Below, piece after piece: positions 1 to 9,683 of a stretch of DNA of 64,000 nucleotides (the first letter of the stretch is position 1; each line of letters opens with the position of its first letter). The notes beneath the pieces were generated by a model. That model was not told the DNA's origin and made no database searches. It saw only the letters and a program-made list of their open reading frames with translations. Origin of the DNA: Roseateles_B flavus. GTDB lineage: Bacteria > Pseudomonadota > Gammaproteobacteria > Burkholderiales > Burkholderiaceae_C. A program made the position numbers and the translations under genes. The DNA lies in NCBI RefSeq assembly GCF_039872765.1, contig NZ_JBDPZC010000013.1, positions 62,001-126,000 on the forward strand, given 5' to 3'.

Positions 1-304
1 TGGGCCAGCGGTTGGCATCGCTGACGCGGGCCAGGGCCGCAGCCTGGTCCACGCTGCGCAGCGCGACGCGCAGGTCGCGGTTGTTGCGCAGGGCGATGTC
101 CACCAGGGCCTGCAGGCGCGCATCGGCGTAGAAGTCGCGCCAGGCCGGCAGGGTCAGGTCTTGCCCGGCGGGCTGGCCCGCCTGCTCGGCCACCGGCAGC
201 GCCGGCCGTTCATGCTTGGGGGCCAGGTTCATGCAGGCCGACAGCGCGGCCAGGGCCACGACGCTGAGGCCGAGGCGCAGTCGAGAAGCAATCATTCTTG
301 TCAT
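1..304 (-). CDS. RND efflux outer-membrane factor (OprM/NodT family), N-terminal part
   Basis: This is the first 101 codons of the outer-membrane channel of a tripartite efflux pump; the rest lies beyond the window edge. The start at 304 lies one base after the pump gene's TGA (308-306), so translation is probably coupled. The N-terminus has a signal peptide ending in a lipobox-like LSAC (Cys about residue 24), as in OprM-type lipoproteins. It continues into a segment (LPAWRDFYADARLQALVDIALRNNRDLRVA, read here in outline) typical of the family's first alpha-hairpin region. A second Met at codon 4 is an alternative start. Position behind adaptor and pump genes supports the call. Confidence 0.85.
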   Translation of the reverse strand, partial: MTRMIASRLRLGLSVVALAALSACMNLAPKHERPALPVAEQAGQPAGQDLTLPAWRDFYADARLQALVDIALRNNRDLRVALRSVDQAAALARVSDANRWP

Positions 305-305
305 A

Positions 306-3300
306 TCAGTGGCCCTCCGCAGCGTGGCCGATTCCATGGGCATGGTGCGCATCGAAAGCCTTCTGACGCTCGCTCGGCTTGAACAGCTTGCGCACCACCA
401 GGAAGAACACCGGCACGAAAAGCACCGCGAGCACCGTGGCCGAGATCATCCCGGACATCACGCCCGTGCCGATGGCCCGCTGGCTGGCGGAACCGGCGCC
501 GCTGGCGAACACCAGGGGCAGCACGCCCAGGATGAAGGCCATGGAGGTCATGATGATGGGACGGAAGCGCAGGTGGCAGGCCTCCAGGATCGCCTCCACC
601 AGGGTGCGGCCTTCGGCCTGCAGGTCCTTGGCGAACTCGATGATCAGGATGGCGTTCTTCGCCGACAGGCCGATGATGGTGATCAGGCCCACCTTGAAGA
701 ACACGTCGTTGGGCATGCCCCGCATCGTGGCCCCCAGTAGCGCGCCGAACAGGCCCAGGGGCACCACCAGCAGCACGGCAAAGGGAATGGACCAGCTCTC
801 GTACAGCGCGGCCAGGCACAGGAACACGGCCAGCAGCGAGAACAGCAGCAGCACGGTGGCTTGCGAGCCAGAGATCTTCTCCTCGCGCGACAGCCCGGTC
901 CATTCGTAGCCGATGCCCGGCGGCAGCTGGGCCACCATCTTCTCCAGCTCGGCCATGGCGGCGCCGGTCGAGGCACCGGGCGCGGCATCACCGGCCAGGC
1001 GCATCGCGGGGTAGCCGTTGTAGCGCACGGCCTGCATCTGGCCCGTGATCCACTTGGTCGTCGCGAAGCTCGAGAGCGGCACGCTCTGGCCCTTGTTGTT
1101 CACCACGTTCAGGCGCAGCAGGTCCTCGGGCTGCATGCGGGCGCCGGCCTCGGCCTGCACCACGACACGCTGCAGGCGGCCGTTGCTGGGGAAGTCGTTC
1201 ACATAGGCCGAGCCCAACTGGGTACCGATGACGGTGCCCAGGTTGTCGAAGCTCACGCCCAGGGCGTTGGCCTTGTCGCGGTCGATGTCCAGCTGCAGCT
1301 GGGGCGCGTCTTCCAGGCCGTCCGGACGCATGCCGGTGATGACCTTGCTCTGGCTGGCCATGCCCATCAGCTGGTTGCGGGCGTTCAGCAGGGCCTCGTG
1401 GCCCAGGCCGCCGCGGTCCTGCAGGCGCAGGGCGAAGCCGGTGGCCGTGCCCAGCTCGGGGATGGGCGGGGGCGAGAGCGGGAAGATGAAGGCGTCGCGC
1501 ACGGCCATGAAGGCGCCGAAGGCGCGGCCGGCCAGGGCCTGCGCACTGTGCTGCGCGCCCTTGCGCTCCTCCCAGGGCTTGAGCGGCACGAACACCAGCG
1601 CGGCGTTCTGGCCCTGGCCCGAGAAGGAGAAGCCGATCACGCCCACGGTGTTCTGCACCTCGGGCTGCTTGAGCATGAAGTCCTCGACCTGCTTGACGGC
1701 GGCCTCGGTGCGGTTGGCCGTGGCGCCCGGCGGCAGCTGCACGTTGACGATCAGGTAGCCCTGGTCTTCATTGGGCAGGAAGGAGGTGGGCATGCGCACA
1801 TAGAGCAGGCCCACCACGGCGATCACCGCCACGTAGACGAAGAGCATGCGGCCGCTGCGCTTGAGCAGCTTGCCCACCCAGCCTTCGTAGCCCTTGGCCG
1901 TGGCCGAGAAGCCGCGGTTGAACCAGCCGAAGAAGCCGCTCTTGGAATGCGCCTCGCCCTGCTTGACGGGGCGCAGCAGCGTCGCGCACAGCGCGGGGGT
2001 GAGGCTCAGCGCCATGAAGGCCGACAGCAGCATGGACGCCACCATCGCCAGCGAGAACTGACGGTAGATGTTGCCCACCGAGCCGGCGAAGAAGGCCATG
2101 GGCACGAAGACAGAGACCAGCACCACGGTGATGCCGATGATGGCGCCAGAGATCTGGCTCATCGCCTTCTTGGTGGCCTCCAGGGGCGAGCGCCCCTCCT
2201 CGTTCATGATGCGCTCGACGTTCTCGACCACCACGATGGCGTCGTCCACCAGAATGCCGATGGCCAGCACCATGCCGAACAGCGTCAGCACGTTGATCGA
2301 GAAGCCCATCCACAACATGATGGCAAAGGTGCCCAGCAGAGCGATCGGCACCACGATGGTGGGGATGAGGGTGTAGCGCCAGTTCTGCAGGAACAGGAAC
2401 ATCACCAGGAACACGAGGATGATGGCCTCGACCAGGGTCTCGACGACCTGCTCGATGGAGATCTTCACGAACTTCGAGGAGTCGTAGGGGATCTCGTAGA
2501 CCACGCCTTCGGGGAAGAAGCGCTGCAGCTCGACCATGCGGTCCTTGACGGCCTGCGCGGACGCGAGCGCATTGCCGCTGGGCGAGAGCTGGATGCCGAT
2601 GCCGGTGCTGGGCTTGCCGTTCAGGCGCGAGTAGGAGCCGTAGCCCTGCCCGCCCAGTTCCACGCGGGCGACGTCCTTCAGGCGCACGGTGGAGCCATCC
2701 GGATTGGCGCGCAGCACGATGGACTTGAACTGCTCCACCGACTCCAGCTGACCCTTGACCACCACGGTGGCCGACATGGTCTGCGTGCTCAGGTTGGGCA
2801 GCTCACCGATCGAGCCGGCGGGCACCAGCGCGTTCTGCGCGCGGATGGCCACATTCACTTCAGCCGGGCTGATGTTGAAGGACTGCAGCTTGGCCGGATC
2901 CAGCCAGATGCGCATCGCGCGCTCGGTGCCGAAGAGCTGGGCCTGGCCGATGCCGGGCAGGCGCTGCAGTTCGGGAATGATGGCGCGCGAGGCGTAGTCG
3001 CCCAGCGCGATGGGGTCCATGCTGCCGTTCTTGCTGGACAGGGTCACGAACAGCAGGAAGTTGTTGCGCGCCTTGTCCACGCGCACCCCCTGCTGCACCA
3101 CCGAGGCCGGCAGGCGCGGCGCGGCACGCGAGATGCGGTTCTGCACCTCGACCTGGGCCAGGTCGATATTGGTGCCGGGCTCGAAGGTCACGGTGATGGC
3201 GCCCGTGCCGTTGGCCTGCGAGACGGACTCGATGTAGGCCAGGTTGGGCGAGCCGTTGAGCTCCTGCTCCAGCACGGAGATGACGCTCTCGTCCAGGGTC

Positions 3301-3464
3301 TGGGCGGAGGCGCCGGGATAGGCGGCGCTGACCACCAGGGAGGGCGGCGCCACCGTGGGGTACTGCGCCACCGGCAGCTTGGTGATGGACACGGCGCCGA
3401 ACACCAGGATGAACAGTGCGATCACCCAGGCAAAGATCGGCCGGTCGATGAAGAAGCGTGACAT
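306..3464 (-). CDS. RND multidrug efflux pump, inner-membrane permease (HAE1 family, AcrB/MexB-like)
   Basis: This is the proton-driven drug exporter of a tripartite pump, an inner-membrane homotrimer with large periplasmic domains. At 1052 residues it has the normal family length. It begins MSRFFIDRPIFAW, the conserved N-terminus with TM1. It carries the TM4 proton-relay aspartates at D407-D408 (GILVDDAIVVVENV) and the TM10 lysine in LSAKNAILI. It lies 15 bp downstream of the adaptor gene and directly upstream of the outer-membrane factor gene, all on the minus strand, so the three form one operon. Substrates cannot be read from sequence; hydrophobic drugs, dyes or solvents are usual for this subfamily. 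Confidence 0.95.
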   Translation of the reverse strand: MSRFFIDRPIFAWVIALFILVFGAVSITKLPVAQYPTVAPPSLVVSAAYPGASAQTLDESVISVLEQELNGSPNLAYIESVSQANGTGAITVTFEPGTNIDLAQVEVQNRISRAAPRLPASVVQQGVRVDKARNNFLLFVTLSSKNGSMDPIALGDYASRAIIPELQRLPGIGQAQLFGTERAMRIWLDPAKLQSFNISPAEVNVAIRAQNALVPAGSIGELPNLSTQTMSATVVVKGQLESVEQFKSIVLRANPDGSTVRLKDVARVELGGQGYGSYSRLNGKPSTGIGIQLSPSGNALASAQAVKDRMVELQRFFPEGVVYEIPYDSSKFVKISIEQVVETLVEAIILVFLVMFLFLQNWRYTLIPTIVVPIALLGTFAIMLWMGFSINVLTLFGMVLAIGILVDDAIVVVENVERIMNEEGRSPLEATKKAMSQISGAIIGITVVLVSVFVPMAFFAGSVGNIYRQFSLAMVASMLLSAFMALSLTPALCATLLRPVKQGEAHSKSGFFGWFNRGFSATAKGYEGWVGKLLKRSGRMLFVYVAVIAVVGLLYVRMPTSFLPNEDQGYLIVNVQLPPGATANRTEAAVKQVEDFMLKQPEVQNTVGVIGFSFSGQGQNAALVFVPLKPWEERKGAQHSAQALAGRAFGAFMAVRDAFIFPLSPPPIPELGTATGFALRLQDRGGLGHEALLNARNQLMGMASQSKVITGMRPDGLEDAPQLQLDIDRDKANALGVSFDNLGTVIGTQLGSAYVNDFPSNGRLQRVVVQAEAGARMQPEDLLRLNVVNNKGQSVPLSSFATTKWITGQMQAVRYNGYPAMRLAGDAAPGASTGAAMAELEKMVAQLPPGIGYEWTGLSREEKISGSQATVLLLFSLLAVFLCLAALYESWSIPFAVLLVVPLGLFGALLGATMRGMPNDVFFKVGLITIIGLSAKNAILIIEFAKDLQAEGRTLVEAILEACHLRFRPIIMTSMAFILGVLPLVFASGAGSASQRAIGTGVMSGMISATVLAVLFVPVFFLVVRKLFKPSERQKAFDAHHAHGIGHAAEGH

Positions 3465-3479
3465 GCCTTCTCCTTGGGA

Positions 3480-4757
3480 TCAGTGGGCCGCGGCGGACGC
3501 CGAGGAAGCGGGCGCGGACGCCGGGGCGGGAGCAGCAGGCGCGGACGCCGCGCTGGCCGACCACGGCACCGGCGACACCGGCGCGCCCGGCACGAACATC
3601 TTCTGGAAGCCGTCGACGATGACCTGCTCACCCGGCTTCAGGCCGTCCAGCACCACCCAGTGGCTGCCCTGGGCGCCGCCCAGCTTGACCATGCGAGGCT
3701 CGGGCTTGTTGCCGGCGCCGACCACCAGGACGGTGTCGCCCTGCGTGCCGCGCTTGACGCCCTGCTGGGGCACCAGCATGCCGGCCGGCATCTCACCCTG
3801 GGCCAGGCGCACGCGCACGTACTGGCCGGGCAGGAGCTGGCCGTCGTCATTGGGCATCTCGGCGCGCAGCAGGACCTGGCCGGAGCCGGGGTCCACGCTC
3901 AGGTCAGTGAACAGCAGCTTGCCGGCCTTGGCCGATTCATGGCCGTCGTCCGTCACGGCGCGGACCTGGGCGGCCGCGCCGTCCTTGCCGGCGGCGCGCA
4001 GCTGGCCCGAGGCCAGGGCGCGGCGCAGGCCCTGCACTTCGTTGGCGCTCTGGGTGAAGTTGACGTAGACCTTGTCGGTCTGCTGGATCAGGGCCAGCTG
4101 GGTCGCCTCGACGGCGCTGACCAGGGCGCCCTCGGTCACCAGGGCGCGGCCGATGCGGCCGGAGATGGGCGCGCGCACGCTGGCGTACTCCAGGTTCAGG
4201 CGGGCGGTCTGCACGGCGGCCTTGGCGGCGGCCACGTCAGCCTCGGCGGCCTTGGCGGCGGCCACGGACGCCAGGTATTCCTGCTGGCTGATGGCCTTGG
4301 CCTCCACGAGTGGCTTGTTGCGCTCGGCCTGGGCCGCGGCCTGACTGACATTGGCCTGGGCCTTGGCCAGCTGGGCATTGGCGCTGTCCAGCGCGGCCTG
4401 GTAGGGCGCGGCATCGATCTGGAACAGGGGCTGCCCTTCCTTCACCAGGCTGCCTTCGGTGAACAGGCGCTTCTGCACCACGCCGTTGACGCGGGCACGG
4501 ACCTGCGCCGTGCGCAGGGCTTCCACCCGGCCCGGCAGTTCCACCTGCAGGGTCACGGCCTGAGGCTCCACCTTGATCACGCCGACCTGGGGCGGCGGCA
4601 TGCCGCCCGGGCCGCCCTGGGCGCCGGCCTGGCCGCCCCCGCAGCCCACCAGGGCCGCGGCCAGGGCCACTGCCAGCGGCATCAGGTACAGGGCACGCGC
4701 CCGGGGGGAAATCGAAAAATTCGAGGCCGTCACGGCGGCCATCTTGTTCTGGGACAT
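3480..4757 (-). CDS. RND efflux periplasmic adaptor (membrane fusion protein, AcrA/MexA-like)
   Basis: This protein bridges the inner-membrane pump and the outer-membrane channel. I place the start at 4757 (MSQNKMAAV) because an AAAGGAC ribosome-binding site sits about 8 bases upstream; an in-frame ATG at 4781 has none. A signal sequence ends at a lipobox, LVGC with Cys39, so it is probably a lipoprotein. The order is lipoyl/barrel-sandwich segment (about 70-110 and 190-230) around an alpha-hairpin rich in Ala, Gln and Lys (about 115-175), then beta-barrel and membrane-proximal domains. The last 30 residues are low-complexity Ala/Pro/Ser. It is the first gene of the pump operon, divergent from the TetR gene. 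Confidence 0.93.
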   Translation of the reverse strand: MSQNKMAAVTASNFSISPRARALYLMPLAVALAAALVGCGGGQAGAQGGPGGMPPPQVGVIKVEPQAVTLQVELPGRVEALRTAQVRARVNGVVQKRLFTEGSLVKEGQPLFQIDAAPYQAALDSANAQLAKAQANVSQAAAQAERNKPLVEAKAISQQEYLASVAAAKAAEADVAAAKAAVQTARLNLEYASVRAPISGRIGRALVTEGALVSAVEATQLALIQQTDKVYVNFTQSANEVQGLRRALASGQLRAAGKDGAAAQVRAVTDDGHESAKAGKLLFTDLSVDPGSGQVLLRAEMPNDDGQLLPGQYVRVRLAQGEMPAGMLVPQQGVKRGTQGDTVLVVGAGNKPEPRMVKLGGAQGSHWVVLDGLKPGEQVIVDGFQKMFVPGAPVSPVPWSASAASAPAAPAPASAPASSASAAAH

Positions 4758-4947
4758 CACGAGCAGTCCTTTCTGAGGCAATCACGGCCTCCAGTGTCGG
4801 AGGCTGCAAACACAAAACTGTCAGGAGTGCTGCCGGGAGCCTGGCACAGGCACGGCAGCAGGCCGGAGCGCAGCATCTTGCTGCAGATCAAGCCTTCCGA
4901 TCACGACGAAAAAGCCATGGCCATTTCGACAGCAGTGTGGCGCAGTA

Positions 4948-4971
4948 TACATACATTCGTGTGTGTATGTT
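4948..4971. promoter_or_regulatory. AcrR/TtgR-type operator between efflux operon and tetR
   Basis: The site has perfect inverted arms ACATACA (4949-4955) and TGTATGT (4964-4970) around an 8-base spacer. Compared by eye with the 24-bp E. coli AcrR box as I remember it, 20 of 24 positions agree. It ends about 30 bases before the TetR start and lies about 190 bases upstream of the adaptor start, so it could control both divergent promoters. Confidence 0.8.
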
Positions 4972-5001
4972 TCATGACGTGTGATCTACAATCCGCACAT
5001 C

Positions 5002-5742
5002 ATGGTCCGCAAAACCAAGCAAGAAGCCCTCGAAACCCGCCACCGCCTACTGGACGCAGCGGAGCAGCTTTTCCATGAGCGCGGCGTTTCCCGCACCTCC
5101 TTGCAGGACATCGCCAGCGCAGCCGGCGTCACCCGCGGCGCCGTCTACTGGCATTTCCAGGACAAGGTGGAGCTCTTCACCGCCATGATGGACCGGGCCA
5201 CCATGCCCCTGGAGGAAGGCCTGCTGCCTCAGGAAGCAGCCAGCCAGCCCATCACCCTCACCGACTTGCGCTGGGGCCTGCTCAACGTCTTCCACAGCTG
5301 CAGCCACAGCGAGCGCACCCGCCGCGTCTTCGAGATCGCCATGAAGAAGGTGGAGTTCAGCGGCGAGATGCAGGCCCTGCAAGCCCGCAAGCTGGCCAAC
5401 CACCGCGCCTGGCGCAGCCAGAACGAGGATTGTTTCCGCGCCGCGCAGGCCACCGGCCAGCTGCCGCCGGGGCTGGACGTCTCGGCCGCCGCCATTGCCC
5501 TCGTCGCCCTGGTGGACGGCCTGATCCACCAGTGGATCATGGACCCCGCCGCCTTCGACCTCATGGCCATGGGCGAGGCCGCCATCGACCGCTTCATGGA
5601 CAGCCTGGGCCAGAGCGGCACCCGGCTGCTGCCTCCCGTCACGGCCGAGGAACGCACCCGCCTGGGCACCCAGGCCATCTGCCGCCCCACGCAGGACGGC
5701 CTGCACATCGCGCCACCCGGCGCCGAAAAAGCCGTCCGCTGA
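5002..5742 (+). CDS. TetR-family repressor of the efflux operon (AcrR/TtgR-like)
   Basis: This is a transcriptional repressor with an N-terminal TetR helix-turn-helix (about residues 12-58, with SLQDIASAAGVTRGAVYWHF as recognition region) and a C-terminal ligand-binding helical domain of the AcrR type (PF08361-like). I start it at 5002 (MVRKTKQEALETR), the family's conserved beginning; the ATG at 4981 adds seven residues. From 5002 the protein has 246 residues. It is divergent from the pump operon and next to an AcrR-like palindrome, which argues that it represses the pump and itself until a hydrophobic ligand binds. Confidence 0.93.
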   Translation: MVRKTKQEALETRHRLLDAAEQLFHERGVSRTSLQDIASAAGVTRGAVYWHFQDKVELFTAMMDRATMPLEEGLLPQEAASQPITLTDLRWGLLNVFHSCSHSERTRRVFEIAMKKVEFSGEMQALQARKLANHRAWRSQNEDCFRAAQATGQLPPGLDVSAAAIALVALVDGLIHQWIMDPAAFDLMAMGEAAIDRFMDSLGQSGTRLLPPVTAEERTRLGTQAICRPTQDGLHIAPPGAEKAVR

Positions 5743-5878
5743 GCCAGATTCACGCCAGCAATCTCCGGCAGCACATGGGGCCATGCCCCGGATCCCACCT
5801 TGACCCGCGACAATAGCGGGTTGCCCGCGAGGGCTGTTCCCTGCCCGCTCCTCGCCAGCCTCTCCAAGAACGCATCCG

Positions 5879-8341
<2,463 letters not shown>

Positions 8342-8388
8342 GACGCTGCATCCCCGAGCCCGGTGATCGCGTCGCGATGAGGGCCGGC

Positions 8389-8880
8389 TCAGGCCCCAGG
8401 CGCTTGGTTTGGCGCTTGGTTTGGCGCTTGGTTTGGCGATTGATTTGACGCTGCGTTCGCCGCCGCCGACGGTGACTCGGCAGGCGCCACATCGTGCCCG
8501 CCCGTGGGGTCCGCAGCAGGGTCCGCGGCGGGTCCGGCATCGCTTCCTCCACTACGGCCCGGCGTCCCCGCGCCCCAGGCCTGCCACAGCCCGTAGGCCG
8601 TGCGCCCCAGCCTCAGCCAGGGCAGCCAGCGGCGCCAGCGCCTCTGCGCGGACCGGGCCCCCAGACCTGCGAGCAGGCCCAGGCCCATCGCGCTCCAGCG
8701 GCCAGCAGGCGCCTGCGTCCAGGAGCGCCAGCGTTGCCACAGACCCAGGCCCAGATCACCGACCGCCAGGGCCGGACGCAGCCGTGCCGCATCGGCGGCC
8801 AGCTCGGCACGCAGCTCGGCCTGGCGCAGGCGCAGCTCGAGCTGGCGCTGCTTCAGGGCCAGCCGACGGGCCTCAAACAT
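8389..8880 (-). CDS. YqjK-like small envelope-associated protein with Asn-Gln-Ala-Pro repeats
   Basis: I choose the start at 8880 (MFEARRLALKQRQLELRLRQ) because it overlaps the end of the YqjE-like gene by 8 bases and gives a charged coiled-coil N-terminus. The product is 163 residues. Residues 1-35 are a Leu/Arg/Gln helix. The middle (about 35-100) is Trp- and Arg-rich with one weak hydrophobic stretch (MGLGLLAGLG). The C-terminus is low-complexity Pro/Ala/Ser ending in tandem NQAP units. Position directly after a YqjE-like gene suggests the yqjK place of the E. coli yqjDEK cluster; sequence similarity to YqjK is only general. Function unknown. Confidence 0.6.
   Translation of the reverse strand: MFEARRLALKQRQLELRLRQAELRAELAADAARLRPALAVGDLGLGLWQRWRSWTQAPAGRWSAMGLGLLAGLGARSAQRRWRRWLPWLRLGRTAYGLWQAWGAGTPGRSGGSDAGPAADPAADPTGGHDVAPAESPSAAANAASNQSPNQAPNQAPNQAPGA
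8399..8446. repeat. 12-bp tandem repeat, four units, encoding Asn-Gln-Ala-Pro
   Basis: Three perfect copies of GGCGCTTGGTTT (8399-8434) are followed by one variant copy (8435-8446). The unit is a multiple of three, so copy-number change would lengthen or shorten the C-terminal tail of the 8389-8880 protein without a frameshift. Confidence 0.9.
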
Positions 8881-9277
8881 CGGGGCCTCCACGCAGCAGG
8901 GCGCGGTCACGCTGGAGCTCGGCCAGGCTCTGCTCGAACAGGCTGCTGGGTGCCGAGAGCCTGGCCAGGGCCCAGCGCCAGGCAGCCCAGGCGCCAAGCC
9001 CATAGAGCAGGGCCAGCCCCAGGGCCATCAGCCACTGCCAGGGCGCCGGCAGCACCCACACCAGGGCCAGGCTCAGCAGCCCCAGGGCCACCGCGCCCAG
9101 CACCAGGCACATCAGCAGGCCGGCGAGCCCGGAGAACAGGCGCAGCTTCTCCGCTTCCCACTCCGTGCCCAGCAGGGCCAGTCGCAGCTGCAGACTCTCC
9201 AGCACACGGTCCAGGCTGCGGCGCAGCTGGCTCTCGAGGCCGGTGGCAGGGTTCTCGGGTGGGGCGTCCTGGGACAT
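8873..9277 (-). CDS. Phage-holin-superfamily protein YqjE-like (DUF1469)
   Basis: This is a 134-residue inner-membrane protein. Residues 15-45 form an amphipathic helix with LGTEWEAEKLRLFS, characteristic of DUF1469. Two strong transmembrane segments follow (about 48-72 and 78-100), then a short cytoplasmic tail. In E. coli the relative YqjE is co-transcribed with the ribosome-associated membrane protein YqjD. Here a YqjD-like gene is also present (11997-12296, same strand), but 2.7 kb upstream, with an unrelated signalling gene between. The 3' end overlaps the next gene by 8 bases. Confidence 0.82.
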   Translation of the reverse strand: MSQDAPPENPATGLESQLRRSLDRVLESLQLRLALLGTEWEAEKLRLFSGLAGLLMCLVLGAVALGLLSLALVWVLPAPWQWLMALGLALLYGLGAWAAWRWALARLSAPSSLFEQSLAELQRDRALLRGGPDV

Positions 9278-9683
9278 GCGGGCGGCGGGCGCAGGGAGCC
9301 CGCAGGATTGGCAACGATGTCATTGTGCGCCGCCCTCGGGCGGGCCCGCCCACAGTGTGGCGCGCAGGACGCAGGAGACCCCGCCGGAGGCACCGGACAA
9401 ACCCTGAAGCCAGGTGCGCACAGGGGGGCGTCCCTGGGGCGATCCCCGAGGTCGATTCGCTTTGCAGCCCCCGTGCTTTGCGAGATAGTCCGGGCTATGT
9501 GGTCTGTCGACTCCTCGCCGAATGCGGCACAACTCCACGCGCCACGGATGCCGGAAGCGCGGCCTTCGCGTGTAAGCTCAGGCCAGCCGTCGCTGCAAGC
9601 TGCCCGACCAGGCTGCTCCACCCATTGCGGGATTCGGGGCTGGCAGCGCAGCGACATCGTTTCCGCCGTACAGGATCCGCTTC
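9278..9683. other. 406-bp divergent intergenic region
   Basis: The region separates the YqjE-like gene (minus) from the REC-GGDEF-EAL gene (plus), so it must hold both promoters. I see no convincing coding sequence; reading frames crossing it lack family signatures. An AGGA ribosome-binding site lies about 9 bases before the ATG at 9684. I find no clear -35/-10 pair and no strong palindrome. Confidence 0.5.
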
